Source: BACL21 sp038141525
GTDB taxonomy: Bacteria; Bacteroidota; Bacteroidia; Flavobacteriales; Flavobacteriaceae
Direction of reading: 5' to 3'
Assembly (NCBI GenBank): GCA_038141525.1
Contig: JAYQIF010000008.1
Coordinates: 558,001 to 622,000 of the forward strand
DNA: 64,000 bases
The position numbers and the translations under genes were made by a program. Numbering within the stretch: the stretch's first letter is position 1; every line of letters starts with the position of its first letter. Shown here piece by piece: positions 18,861 through 28,296 of this stretch. A model generated the notes under the pieces. It did not search any database. It was not told where the DNA came from and saw only the letters and a list, made by a program, of their open reading frames with translations.

Positions 18861-21323
18861 TTACTCCTGCTCCACCTCAACTTCGATGACTTTTTCTCCG
18901 TCAACTTCGTCGATTTTAATGTTCAGAGCTTCTAAAGCCTCAACCTCAGCGCGCACTTCTTCTTCCGTACCTTCAAAAACTTGTACGCTTTCCTGAAGTT
19001 CACCATTAACTTCGGTAATGGTTGTAACTGTTGCTTTAACGGCTTCGCCCTCTTGCTCCATAATCACCTTTACTTTTTGCTCTTTTTGAACAGCCACTTC
19101 ACCGAGCTCGGTAACCGTTCCGTCTTCAGAGACAAACATCATAGCGTGAGCTTCCGTAGCAGCACCCTCGTGATGACCACCGAGGATCGGGGCAATCACA
19201 AGTCCTACCAAACAGGTCAATTTAATCAAGATGTTCATCGATGGTCCAGAAGTATCCTTAAATGGATCTCCTACTGTATCTCCAGTAACGGCAGCTTTGT
19301 GCGCATCGCTACCTTTATAGGTCATTTCTCCATTGATTTCAACACCAGCTTCGAAAGATTTTTTGGCGTTATCCCAAGCACCTCCGGCATTGTTTTGGAA
19401 AATAGCCCACATCACACCGCTCACACAAACACCCGCCATATACCCTCCTAAAGGCTCAGCTCCAAAAAAGAGACCCACAACAATCGGCGTTACAATAGTC
19501 AAAAGACCTGGCAAAAGCATTTCTTTAAGAGCAGCCTGCGTAGAAATCTCTACACATTTTCCGTATTCTGGGGTTCCAGTACCTTCCATAATTCCAGGAA
19601 TTTCTTTGAACTGTCTGCGTACTTCTTGCACCATTTCCATAGCTGCTTTACCCACAGATTTCATAGCCATGGCCGAGAATACTACAGGGATCATTCCCCC
19701 CACAAAAAGGGCAGCAAGCACATCAGCTTTGAAGATGTTGATACCGTCAATACCGGTAAAGGTCACATAAGCGGCAAATAATGCTAGAGCCGTAAGCGCT
19801 GCAGAGGCAATAGCGAATCCTTTACCTACAGCAGCGGTTGTGTTTCCAACAGAATCTAAAATATCGGTACGTTCACGTACGTGATCTTCTAGCTCGCTCA
19901 TCTCGGCCACACCCCCTGCGTTATCCGCAATAGGACCAAAGGCGTCAATTGCTAGCTGCATGGCTGTAGTGGCCATCATCGCAGAAGCGGCAAGCGCCAC
20001 ACCATAGAATCCAGCAAGCTCATAAGAGCCGTAAATCGCAGCGGCAAATAAAAGCACACTCCAAAAAGTAGACTTCATCCCCACAGCCAAACCAGCGATA
20101 ATATTGGTGGCAGCACCTGTAGATGAGTTTTGTACAATATCCATAACTGGCTTTTTCCCTAAACTCGTAAAGTAAGCCGTTACATAAGAAATAAGCGCTC
20201 CTACAGCAAGACCGATACAGGCCGCGTAGAATACGTTAAGCGAAGAGATTTCTTTATAACCTTCACCGAAAAACTTCATGTTCATGGTCTCTGGCAACAT
20301 CCAATCAATTAAGAAATAACTGGCAATCAACGTCAAGATAATCGCTGCCCAGTTTCCGGTATCCAATGCTTTTTGCACTTGAGGCTCTTTGGCTGAGTTA
20401 TCTTTGATACTCACCAAGAACGTCCCAATAATTGAGGCCAAAATCCCAACACCAGCAATAACCAAAGGCAATAAAATAGGACCCATACCTGAGAATGCCT
20501 CAGTCACTACTCCATTGGCTGCCATATCGCGAATGATATAATTTCCAAGTACCATAGAGGCCAATACTGTGGCCACATAAGAACCGAACAAGTCAGCACC
20601 CATTCCAGCAACATCCCCTACGTTATCTCCTACGTTATCGGCAATGGTGGCTGGGTTACGTGGATCGTCTTCTGGTATTCCTGCTTCGACTTTACCTACA
20701 AGGTCAGCACCCACATCGGCCGCTTTGGTGTAAATTCCTCCACCAACACGAGCAAATAAGGCAATACTTTCTGATCCTAATGAGAATCCGGCAAGAGCCT
20801 CAAGAACGATGGTCATTTCATTGTAGAAATCGCCTCCTACAGTCAGGAACTGTCCTAAAAAGAACATAAAGAACAAACTCAAACCAAGGACGGCCAATCC
20901 AGCAACACCAAGGCCCATAACCGTACCACCACCGAAAGAAACTTTTAGCGCTTGTGGCAGACTAGTCTTGGCAGCTTCAGCGGTTCTTGCGTTAGCTTCA
21001 GTAGCGACACGCATTCCGATATTTCCCGCCAAGGCCGAGAAGATGGCCCCAAAAATAAAAGCAGGAACAATCATCCAACTCGTGGTGTCTACCATTGTAG
21101 AAATTAAAAACAATAACGCAGCAGCGATCACAGAAAAGATCACTAACAATCTATATTCTGCATTCAGAAAAGCTAAAGCACCCTCTTTGATGCTTGTCGA
21201 AATGCTTTGCATGCGCTCACTTCCCGCGGCCTGTTTTTTGACCCAATTCATTTTGACCAACATAAACAACAGTCCTAATACAGACAGTGCCACAGGTACG
21301 TAAATAATGTTTTGTTCTAGCAT
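18861..21323 (-). CDS. hppA: Membrane-bound ion-pumping pyrophosphatase
   Basis: Couples hydrolysis of pyrophosphate to export of H+ and/or Na+ across the inner membrane. The 820-residue protein has the multi-helix core with substrate motifs DDPRNPATIADNVGDNVGD (about residue 217), DNAGGVAEMSEL and DTVGDPFKDTSGPSMN. The GNTTAAVGKG segment, with Ala and Gly where K+-independent enzymes have Lys and Thr, places it in the K+-dependent class. Many marine Bacteroidota members of that class pump Na+. After the last helix (about residue 714) there is an unusual acidic extension of about 100 residues. A strong promoter lies upstream at 21367-21396. Confidence 0.96.
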   Translation of the reverse strand: MLEQNIIYVPVALSVLGLLFMLVKMNWVKKQAAGSERMQSISTSIKEGALAFLNAEYRLLVIFSVIAAALLFLISTMVDTTSWMIVPAFIFGAIFSALAGNIGMRVATEANARTAEAAKTSLPQALKVSFGGGTVMGLGVAGLAVLGLSLFFMFFLGQFLTVGGDFYNEMTIVLEALAGFSLGSESIALFARVGGGIYTKAADVGADLVGKVEAGIPEDDPRNPATIADNVGDNVGDVAGMGADLFGSYVATVLASMVLGNYIIRDMAANGVVTEAFSGMGPILLPLVIAGVGILASIIGTFLVSIKDNSAKEPQVQKALDTGNWAAIILTLIASYFLIDWMLPETMNMKFFGEGYKEISSLNVFYAACIGLAVGALISYVTAYFTSLGKKPVMDIVQNSSTGAATNIIAGLAVGMKSTFWSVLLFAAAIYGSYELAGFYGVALAASAMMATTAMQLAIDAFGPIADNAGGVAEMSELEDHVRERTDILDSVGNTTAAVGKGFAIASAALTALALFAAYVTFTGIDGINIFKADVLAALFVGGMIPVVFSAMAMKSVGKAAMEMVQEVRRQFKEIPGIMEGTGTPEYGKCVEISTQAALKEMLLPGLLTIVTPIVVGLFFGAEPLGGYMAGVCVSGVMWAIFQNNAGGAWDNAKKSFEAGVEINGEMTYKGSDAHKAAVTGDTVGDPFKDTSGPSMNILIKLTCLVGLVIAPILGGHHEGAATEAHAMMFVSEDGTVTELGEVAVQKEQKVKVIMEQEGEAVKATVTTITEVNGELQESVQVFEGTEEEVRAEVEALEALNIKIDEVDGEKVIEVEVEQE

Positions 21324-21366
21324 AATTGATTATTTAGTAGGTTTTTATAGCAATTTTTTGCGGTTG

Positions 21367-21396
21367 CAAAATTAGTAAAATAGATCAGTTATCCAA
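21367..21396 (-). promoter_or_regulatory. Promoter of hppA
   Basis: On the minus strand, TTG (plus 21394-21396), then 19 bases, then TAATTTTG (plus 21367-21374), an exact fit to the Bacteroidota -33/-7 consensus. It lies 43 bases before the hppA ATG. Confidence 0.75.
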
Positions 21397-21474
21397 CTGA
21401 TTCGTATGGATTAATGACCCAAAGATAACAAGCGATGCATACGCCTATTTTCAATTAAAGCTCGAGGTTTAACT

Positions 21475-22458
21475 TCAGGCCGTGCGGTACATGACTTTTT
21501 TGACCGCGGCAATCACATCCTCTTTATTAGGCAACCACTCAGCCAATAAAGCCGGCGAGTAAGGCGCAGGTGTGTCTGCAGTATTGATTTTTACAATTGG
21601 AGCGTCTAAATAATCGAAGACCTGAGACTGTACTTGATAAGTGATCTCTGTGGCTACGTTACCAAAAGGCCAAGCTTCTTCAAGAATGACTAATCGGTTT
21701 GTTTTCTTGACGCTGTCTAAAATAGCCTTATGGTCCATCGGGCGGACAGTCCTTAGGTCAATGATTTCACATTCGATACCTTCCTTAGCCAGCAGCTCAG
21801 CAGCGGCGTAGGCTTCTTTGATGATTTTTCCAAAAGAAACAATGGTCACATCAGAGCCTTTGCGTTTGATGTCGGCTACCCCAAGTGGAATGAGGTACTC
21901 GCCCTCTGGCACTTCACCTTTGTCTCCGTACATTTGCTCACTCTCCATGAAAATGACCGGATCGTCATCGCGAATGGCGCTCTTGAGCAGTCCTTTGGCA
22001 TCTGCCGGATTACTCGGCACCACTACTTTTAGACCGGGTGTGTTGGCATACCAACTTTCGAAGGCCTGAGAGTGGGTGGCTGCTAACTGACCGGCAGAAG
22101 CAGTCGGACCACGAAAGACGATAGGACAATTGAATTGCCCTCCACTCATTTGGCGGATCTTTGCGGCGTTATTGATGATTTGATCAATACCCACCAAAGA
22201 GAAATTAAAGGTCATGAATTCCACGATTGGGCGATTGCCGTTCATGGCAGAACCAGTGGCGATCCCCGCAAAACCCAACTCGGAAATCGGCGTATCGATT
22301 ACCCGCTTGGGCCCAAACTCATCTAACATACCCTTACTGGCTTTGTAAGCACCGTTGTATTCGGCGACTTCCTCCCCCATCAAATAAATGCTCTCGTCGC
22401 GACGCATTTCTTCGCTCATCGCCTCGCAAATTGCTTCTCTAAATTGAATCGTTTTCAT
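21475..22458 (-). CDS. pdhB: Pyruvate dehydrogenase E1 component, beta subunit
   Basis: With E1-alpha this forms the thiamine-diphosphate enzyme that decarboxylates pyruvate and acetylates the lipoyl domain of E2. The 327 residues match the family throughout: MGEEVAEYNGAYKASKGM, DTPISELGFAGIATGSAMNG (with the ThDP-activating glutamate), GPTASAGQLAATHSQAFE, and the C-terminal VILEEAWPFGNVATEI. E1-alpha is not adjacent on this strand; the gene appears alone, divergent from etfB, with its own promoter. Confidence 0.95.
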   Translation of the reverse strand: MKTIQFREAICEAMSEEMRRDESIYLMGEEVAEYNGAYKASKGMLDEFGPKRVIDTPISELGFAGIATGSAMNGNRPIVEFMTFNFSLVGIDQIINNAAKIRQMSGGQFNCPIVFRGPTASAGQLAATHSQAFESWYANTPGLKVVVPSNPADAKGLLKSAIRDDDPVIFMESEQMYGDKGEVPEGEYLIPLGVADIKRKGSDVTIVSFGKIIKEAYAAAELLAKEGIECEIIDLRTVRPMDHKAILDSVKKTNRLVILEEAWPFGNVATEITYQVQSQVFDYLDAPIVKINTADTPAPYSPALLAEWLPNKEDVIAAVKKVMYRTA

Positions 22459-22499
22459 GATTTTTATTGTCTATTGGGCCCAGTTTTTTTTGGGCGAAG

Positions 22500-22507
22500 C
22501 AAAAATA
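22500..22507 (-). promoter_or_regulatory. -7 box upstream of pdhB
   Basis: The minus strand reads TATTTTTG 41 bases before the pdhB ATG. No convincing -33 TTG is seen. It is divergent from the etfB -7 box at 22592. Confidence 0.45.
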
Positions 22508-22591
22508 ATACTATTTGAAAAGTTTGCTCGGTTTTTTACAATAATTCTGTATTTTTATTATGCATGCATAGTAAAATTGAGTGGATTATCG

Positions 22592-22599
22592 TATCTTTG
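22592..22599 (+). promoter_or_regulatory. -7 box upstream of etfB
   Basis: TATCTTTG fits TAnnTTTG and lies 38 bases before the ATG at 22638. Its position inside the longest open frame argues that translation starts at 22638 and not further upstream. Confidence 0.5.
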
Positions 22600-22637
22600 T
22601 TACCTCTGAACAACGACTTAAAAACCGATCTTTACTC

Positions 22638-23378
22638 ATGAAAATACTCGTGTGTATCAGTCACGTACCCGACACGACTTCCAAAATCAATTTTAACGCA
22701 GATCAAACCGAATTTGACACCAATGGCGTCCAGTTTGTCATCAATCCGAATGACGAGTTTGGTCTCACTCGCGCTCTTTGGTTTAAAGAAAAACAAGGCG
22801 CCACGGTACACGTGGTTAATGTTGGTGGCTCGGAAACAGAACCCACCCTGCGCAAAGCCCTGGCCATCGGTGCCGATGAAGCCATTCGTGTGGACCAACC
22901 CGCAACAGATGGTTACAGCGTAGCTCAGGCACTGGCTCCCGTGGTTAAAGAAGGTCAATACGATTTAGTGATTGCTGGCCGAGAATCCATAGACTACAAC
23001 GGAGGCATGGTTCCTGGAATGCTGGCCAAGATGTGTAACTATGCCTTTGTCAATACCTGCATCAGCCTCGAAATTGAGGCAGGCAGCGCAACGGCTGTCA
23101 GAGAAATCGACGGCGGAAAAGAAACGCTCAAAGCTACACTGCCTCTTGTGATAGGCGGACAAAAAGGCCTGGTTGAAGAAAGCGATTTGCGCATTCCTAA
23201 TATGCGGGGCATCATGCAAGCGCGCAGTAAGCCATTGCATGTGAAAGCACCCGAAGGGCATGCTGCCAAAGCACAAACACTGGGTTACCAGAAACCAGAA
23301 CCAAAACAAGCCGTCACTTTAGTCAATAATGCGGAGCAACTCATCGATCTCTTACACAACGAGGCCAAGGTCCTTTAA
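22638..23378 (+). CDS. etfB: Electron transfer flavoprotein, beta subunit
   Basis: ETF-beta, which with ETF-alpha carries electrons from acyl-CoA and related dehydrogenases to the quinone pool. The 246-residue protein starts MKILVCISHVPDTTSKI. It has the family FVINPNDEFGLTRAL, the adenine-nucleotide-binding GADEAIRVDQ, and LVIAGRESIDYNGGMVPGMLA. I chose the ATG at 22638 because it gives the conserved N-terminus and lies downstream of the -7 box. etfA follows after 90 bases. Confidence 0.96.
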   Translation: MKILVCISHVPDTTSKINFNADQTEFDTNGVQFVINPNDEFGLTRALWFKEKQGATVHVVNVGGSETEPTLRKALAIGADEAIRVDQPATDGYSVAQALAPVVKEGQYDLVIAGRESIDYNGGMVPGMLAKMCNYAFVNTCISLEIEAGSATAVREIDGGKETLKATLPLVIGGQKGLVEESDLRIPNMRGIMQARSKPLHVKAPEGHAAKAQTLGYQKPEPKQAVTLVNNAEQLIDLLHNEAKVL

Positions 23379-23468
23379 TGCCCAAGGTGACAAGAAAATA
23401 GAAACGAATAAGAACACAGAATTCAATAAGCCAACGTTTAAATTAAACGCAAAACCAAAAGCAGTCTT

Positions 23469-24431
23469 ATGCCCATTTTAGTTTACGCAGAATCTGATCA
23501 AGGAAATTTTAAAAAGAGTACTCAAGAACTTATCTCATTTGCTCGTGCTATGGCGGACCAAATGGATACTGAGGTCGTTGCTGCAGTGACGCAAGACGCT
23601 TCAAGTGCTGACTTAGGACAATACGGTGCCCACAAGGTCCTGCATATCGATCATTCATCTCTAGAGACCTTCAACGCCGAACTTGTCGCTGAGGCACTGA
23701 GCCAAGCTGCTCGCGCAACCCAGGCCAATGTAATCGTCGTCTCTTCAGGCGCTAACAGCCGTTATATGGCACCCCTAATGGCCGTATCTTTAGAAGCTGG
23801 ATACTTACCCAATGTGGTCGGGCTGCCCACGAGCTACGCTCCACTGACCGCTCCACATAATGTTTTTACCAATAAGGCATCGGCAAATACGGCTTTACAG
23901 ACCGACATGAGCATTCTGGGCTTATCCAAAAACGCATACGGGGTACACCACTATGATACGACTGCAGAAATAAGTCAGTACAGCGCAGAGCTCGGGGGCT
24001 CAAATCTTGAGATCACCAGTACAGACAAGGCATCAAACAAAGTGATGATTGCCGACGCAGAAGTCGTCGTTTCTGCTGGACGGGGACTCAAAGGGCCAGA
24101 AAACTGGAATATGATAGAAGAGTTGGCCGAGGTCATGGGAGCCGCCACCGCCTGCTCAAAACCTGTGAGTGATTTAGGATGGCGCCCACACAGTGAACAC
24201 GTGGGACAAACCGGAAAACCGGTGGCAGCGAATCTTTACATCGCTATTGGCATCAGCGGAGCGATTCAGCATTTAGCAGGAATTAACTCCTCCAAAGTAA
24301 AAGTAGTGATCAATACAGATCCGGAAGCGCCTTTTTTCAAAGCCGCAGATTACGGAATCGTCGGTGATGCGTTTGAGGTTGTACCAGACCTCATTCAAAA
24401 ATTAAAAGAGTTTCAAGCGCAAAACGCATAA
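23469..24431 (+). CDS. etfA: Electron transfer flavoprotein, alpha subunit
   Basis: FAD-binding subunit of ETF. The 320 residues end with the FAD domain: AEVVVSAGRGLKGPENW, then GWRPHSEHVGQTGKPV, IGISGAIQHLAGI and VVINTDPEAPFFKAADYGI, all diagnostic. The N-terminal half is the usual beta-like domain with NVIVVSSGANSRYMAP. It forms an operon with etfB upstream; the nuclease-family gene starts about 70 bases downstream. Confidence 0.96.
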   Translation: MPILVYAESDQGNFKKSTQELISFARAMADQMDTEVVAAVTQDASSADLGQYGAHKVLHIDHSSLETFNAELVAEALSQAARATQANVIVVSSGANSRYMAPLMAVSLEAGYLPNVVGLPTSYAPLTAPHNVFTNKASANTALQTDMSILGLSKNAYGVHHYDTTAEISQYSAELGGSNLEITSTDKASNKVMIADAEVVVSAGRGLKGPENWNMIEELAEVMGAATACSKPVSDLGWRPHSEHVGQTGKPVAANLYIAIGISGAIQHLAGINSSKVKVVINTDPEAPFFKAADYGIVGDAFEVVPDLIQKLKEFQAQNA

Positions 24432-24504
24432 ATTTCTTAATTTGGTGCTGGCAAGCACAGTAAACGCTTGCTCTTTGGCCGAGCCAAGAATAATACCCGC
24501 CAAC

Positions 24505-25125
24505 ATGAGCCTTGTGCGCCTTAATATCAAAGGAATCTCTTACAGCCAAACACAAAATGGGGCCTATGCCTTGATTTTGAGCGAAGAAGACGGAGATCGA
24601 AAATTACCCATAGTGATCGGCGCCTTTGAGGCTCAGTCTATTGCGATTGCTCTAGAAAATGAAATCCGTCCGCCGAGGCCCTTAACCCATGATTTATTCA
24701 AAACTTTCGCCGAGAGATTCGATATTTTAGTCAAGCAGGTCATCATTCACAAACTAGTCGATGGAGTATTCTACTCGAGTATTATCGCTGAGCGCGGAGA
24801 GGATGAAGAAATTTTAGATGCCCGCACCAGCGACGCCATTGCCCTGGCCTTGAGGTTTAATGCCCCCATATTTACCTACAAAGACATCCTGAATCAGGCG
24901 GGTATTCATCTGCAAACAACCCCCTCAAGTTCGGACGAATCACACCAACAAGACGGCGCAATTGCACGGCTCATGGACCAAGAAATCGAAAATGAGCGCA
25001 AAACAGAGAATTACGCCAAGCATACGCTCAAAGAACTCAAAGCGCTTCTTAGCGAGGCCATTACTCAAGAGGATTATGAGGCCGCAGCCAGACTGCGAGA
25101 CGAATTATCCAAAAGAAATAAATAA
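24505..25125 (+). CDS. Bifunctional nuclease (DUF151) family protein with UVR motif
   Basis: 206 residues. The N-terminal DUF151 domain (about residues 1-130) shows LSEEDGDRKLPIVIGAFEAQ and DARTSDAIALALRFNAPIF. The last 35 residues form a UvrB/UvrC-type helical motif (KELKALLSEAITQEDYEAAA, then RLRDEL). This arrangement is typical of Bacteroidota. Members have been described as dual RNase/DNase proteins, but activity here is inferred. The ATG at 24505 is preferred over an in-frame TTG at 24442, which adds a non-conserved leader. It sits two bases upstream of the nucleoside transporter. Confidence 0.9.
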   Translation: MSLVRLNIKGISYSQTQNGAYALILSEEDGDRKLPIVIGAFEAQSIAIALENEIRPPRPLTHDLFKTFAERFDILVKQVIIHKLVDGVFYSSIIAERGEDEEILDARTSDAIALALRFNAPIFTYKDILNQAGIHLQTTPSSSDESHQQDGAIARLMDQEIENERKTENYAKHTLKELKALLSEAITQEDYEAAARLRDELSKRNK

Positions 25126-25127
25126 AC

Positions 25128-26839
25128 ATGCTCAGAAGACTATTGCTCTTAAGTCTGCTATTGATCAATTTTTTGGCTCAAAGTCAATCCGTAGAGGGCC
25201 AATGGCAGTTTCAAGCGATTTCTCGTGATGGAATTCCCTTGTTTGACATAAATACAGAACTAGATTTAATGACTCTGGAGTCGGGTCAGTTCTACTACAC
25301 CCTTGAAGCAAAAAACAAGCTCGAGGCGCGGGGCAGTTACCAAGTGAATGAGGATATTTTGAGTTTTCAATACAGCGAGCCCAAAGACACCCTACGCCGT
25401 TACGTGTTTCGATCAAACGGCGACACTTTAATTTTATCTGAAGCAGGGATTGATTATCGTTTTATCCCAAAAAAAACCGGCCCAGAATTGGCTGGCCTTG
25501 CTGAAAATAAGAACAATACAAAAGCTTCAGGTGGTCTGAGCATCAGTCTAGAGAGTTTGGGACGTGGTCTATTGGGTTTGGGATTTTTGGTATTGATCGG
25601 TTATCTTCTGAGTAGCAATCGCAGGCGTATTGATTGGCGCCTGGTCGGAACAGGCCTTCTGCTCCAAGTCATTTTTGCCATTTTGGTCCTCAAAGTTGAT
25701 CGAGTCGCACAAAGTTTTGATTGGCTCTCTCAACAAGTCGTAACATTTTTGAATTTCAGTGAAAAAGGGGCTGAATTCCTTTTTGGGGGTTTGGTCAACA
25801 ATCAAGATACATTTGGCTATATTTTCGCCTTTAAGGTACTGCCCACGGTGGTTTTCTTTTCGGCGTTTACCTCGGTGCTTTATTATTTTGGTATCATTCA
25901 AAGGGTGATCAAAGTTTTTGCCTGGATCATGAGCCGAACCATGCGGTTATCTGGAGCCGAAAGTCTTGCCGCAGCAGCCAATATATTTATCGGTCAAACC
26001 GAGGCGCCTCTTGTGGTGAAGCCCTATCTAGACAGAATGACCAAGAGCGAGCTCATGTGTCTTATGGTGGGCGGTATGGCGACCATCGCTGGCGGAGTTC
26101 TCGCCGCTTACATCGCCTTTTTGGGAGGCTCGAGTGAAGCGGAGAAAATTTATTTTGCCAAGCATTTACTCACCGCTTCAATCATGTCGGCTCCAGCGGC
26201 TATTGTCATCGCCAAAATGCTTTATCCAGAGACCGAAGAGGTCGATCGCAAACTCGACGTTTCCAAAGAAAAAATAGGGATCAATGTCCTAGACGCAATT
26301 GCCCGGGGGACAACAGACGGTCTTAAACTCGCCATTAACGTAGGGGCTATGCTTTTGGTATTCACGGCCCTGATTGCTGTATTTAACTGGATTACCGTGG
26401 ATTGGATCGGCGGACCAACCGGACTAAACGAGCAAATAAACGAACAAACTGCGGGACGATACACAGGACTCTCATTACAATATATCTTGGGTAATTTATT
26501 TGCCCCAGTGGCCTGGTTAATTGGCGTACCCACTGCAGATATCGTCGCCGTGGGACAACTTTTGGGAGAAAAAACCATACTCAACGAGTTCTTTGCCTAT
26601 GCCTCCCTATCCGATCTTAAAAACAGTGGAATACTCACCGCAAATCGCTCTATTGTGATTGCCACATACTCACTATGTGGTTTTGCTAATTTTGCCTCCA
26701 TTGGGATTCAAATCGGAGGAATCGGCGGACTGGCCCCCAGCCAACAATCTAATTTGGCCAAGTTCGGAATAAAGGCCCTAGTGGGGGAACTGTGGCTGCA
26801 TTGATGACAGCAACCATCGCGGGTATGCTCATTGGGTGA
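25128..26839 (+). CDS. CNT-family nucleoside transporter with N-terminal exported domain (frameshifted)
   Basis: A concentrative nucleoside transporter (NupC/CNT), importing nucleosides with H+ or Na+. The transporter part starts near residue 145 and carries FGYIFAFKVLPTVVFFSAF, AAANIFIGQTEAPLVVKPY and the C-terminal GFANFASIGIQIGGIGGLAP. In front is an extra region: a signal peptide (MLRRLLLLSLLLINFLAQSQ) and a beta-rich lipocalin-like domain of about 100 residues (GQWQFQAISRDG to GIDYRFI). Near the end, one G is missing in the run at 26783-26787; restoring it gives VGGTVAALMTATIAGMLIG and a stop at 26839. Its neighbours are nucleic-acid and thymidylate enzymes, consistent with nucleoside salvage. 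Confidence 0.92.
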
Positions 26840-26967
26840 TCCTAATGATATGCCGATTGGGCGACCCCAATTAGCAGTTAATAACTATTGATAAATGGAA
26901 CCCATTCGCGCGTATTCAGGGTCTTATGTTTTTTTATTTTTATCCTAATTTGAAGCGTATTATTTAA

Positions 26968-27792
26968 ATGAAACAATACCACGACTTAGTGCGCCATGTG
27001 CTGGAGCATGGTGCGATTAAAGAAGACCGCACAGGGACCGGAACCAAAAGTGTTTTTGGCTACCAAATGCGCTTTGACCTCAGCCAAGGCTTTCCTATGG
27101 TGACCACCAAAAAGCTCCATCTCAAGTCCATCATCTATGAGCTTTTGTGGTTTCTAAAGGGGGATACCAACATCGCCTACCTTCAAGAAAATGGGGTGCG
27201 TATTTGGAATGAATGGGCAGACGATCAAGGCAATCTAGGCCCGGTTTACGGTCATCAATGGCGTAATTGGAATAGTGAGGAGATCGATCAGATTTCAGAG
27301 GTCATTGAGACATTAAAAAACAATCCGGACAGTCGACGCATGTTGGTCAGTGCCTGGAATCCTTCGGTACTTCCCAACACCAAACAGTCGTTTGCGGATA
27401 ATGTCGCGCAGGGGAAAGCGGCGCTACCGCCTTGTCATGCCTTTTTTCAATTTTACGTCGCAGACGGCAAACTTTCCTGCCAGCTTTATCAGCGCAGTGC
27501 TGACATCTTTCTTGGGGTACCTTTTAATATTGCGTCCTATGCACTTTTGACCATGATGATGGCTCAGGTCTGCGGCTATGCACCCGGAGATTTCGTGCAC
27601 ACCTTTGGTGATGCGCATATCTACAGCAACCATATGGAGCAACTCGAATTGCAACTCTCGCGCGAGCCCAGACCACTGCCTAAAATGCACTTAAACCCGG
27701 AGATCAAAAATATTTTTGACTTCACCTTTGAAGATTTTACCCTAACTAATTACGACCCGCATCCCCACATTAAAGGAGCCGTAGCGGTTTAA
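26968..27792 (+). CDS. thyA: Thymidylate synthase
   Basis: Methylates dUMP to dTMP using methylenetetrahydrofolate, producing dihydrofolate. The 274-residue protein has RTGTGTKSVFGYQMRFDL, the catalytic cysteine in LPPCHAFFQFYV, QRSADIFLGVPFNIASYALL, and the folate/dUMP contact HTFGDAHIYSNH. All active-site motifs are intact. It lies upstream of folA, which recycles the dihydrofolate made by this enzyme, with one small gene between them. Confidence 0.98.
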   Translation: MKQYHDLVRHVLEHGAIKEDRTGTGTKSVFGYQMRFDLSQGFPMVTTKKLHLKSIIYELLWFLKGDTNIAYLQENGVRIWNEWADDQGNLGPVYGHQWRNWNSEEIDQISEVIETLKNNPDSRRMLVSAWNPSVLPNTKQSFADNVAQGKAALPPCHAFFQFYVADGKLSCQLYQRSADIFLGVPFNIASYALLTMMMAQVCGYAPGDFVHTFGDAHIYSNHMEQLELQLSREPRPLPKMHLNPEIKNIFDFTFEDFTLTNYDPHPHIKGAVAV

Positions 27793-27822
27793 TCATTGAC
27801 GAAAATTTCTAAACATACAATT

Positions 27823-28257
27823 ATGAAAAAATACATCATCGCCAGTCTAATAATGCTCACCTCCAACATCCTGATGGCACAAGAATGGGGCACAGTTGAC
27901 AAAAACAAGGTCACGATGAAAGAAATCGCGCCGGTTTGGGCGGGATGTGAAGGTCAATCTGGCCCAAGTTTACAGAAGTGTTTTACCCAAAAACTCACCC
28001 AGCACGTGATCAAAAACTTTAAATACCCCGCCGATGCCTACAAAAGCAACACTCAAGGCCGAGTAATTGTGGAGTTTATCATCAACACTGAAGGCATGGT
28101 GGAAATCAAAAAAGTCAGTGGAGGCGCCCCATCACTGCAAGAAGAAGCACGTCGTAATATTAGTATGATCCCAAAAATGGTGCGCCCAGGAATGCAAGCG
28201 GGCAAACCAAAAGCCATTCAATACACCGTGCCCTTTGATTTTAAAACAGGGAAGTAA
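27823..28257 (+). CDS. TonB C-terminal-like exported protein
   Basis: A 144-residue protein with a signal peptide (MKKYIIASLIMLTSNILMAQ) and a TonB C-terminal-like domain: YPADAYKSNTQGRVIVEFII, NTEGMVEIKKVSGG, ARRNISMIPKM, and the closing YTVPFDF. It has no proline-rich spacer and no stable membrane anchor, so it is a free periplasmic TonB-like protein, not a classical energy transducer. The ATG at 27823 gives the clean signal peptide. It is placed between thyA and folA. Confidence 0.85.
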   Translation: MKKYIIASLIMLTSNILMAQEWGTVDKNKVTMKEIAPVWAGCEGQSGPSLQKCFTQKLTQHVIKNFKYPADAYKSNTQGRVIVEFIINTEGMVEIKKVSGGAPSLQEEARRNISMIPKMVRPGMQAGKPKAIQYTVPFDFKTGK

Positions 28258-28296
28258 ACAAATTTCCGCACCGAGGAGCAACCCTAAAATAGGCTT

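Noticed and set aside
22465..22500. GGGCCCA...TGGGC sequence in the pdhB leader as an attenuator.
   Set aside because: Pairing is short, there is no leader peptide, and the T-run lies inside the loop and not after the stem.
26831..26880. Inverted repeat ATTGGG...CCCAAT after the nucleoside transporter as a terminator.
   Set aside because: The stem is short and there is no T-run on either strand.
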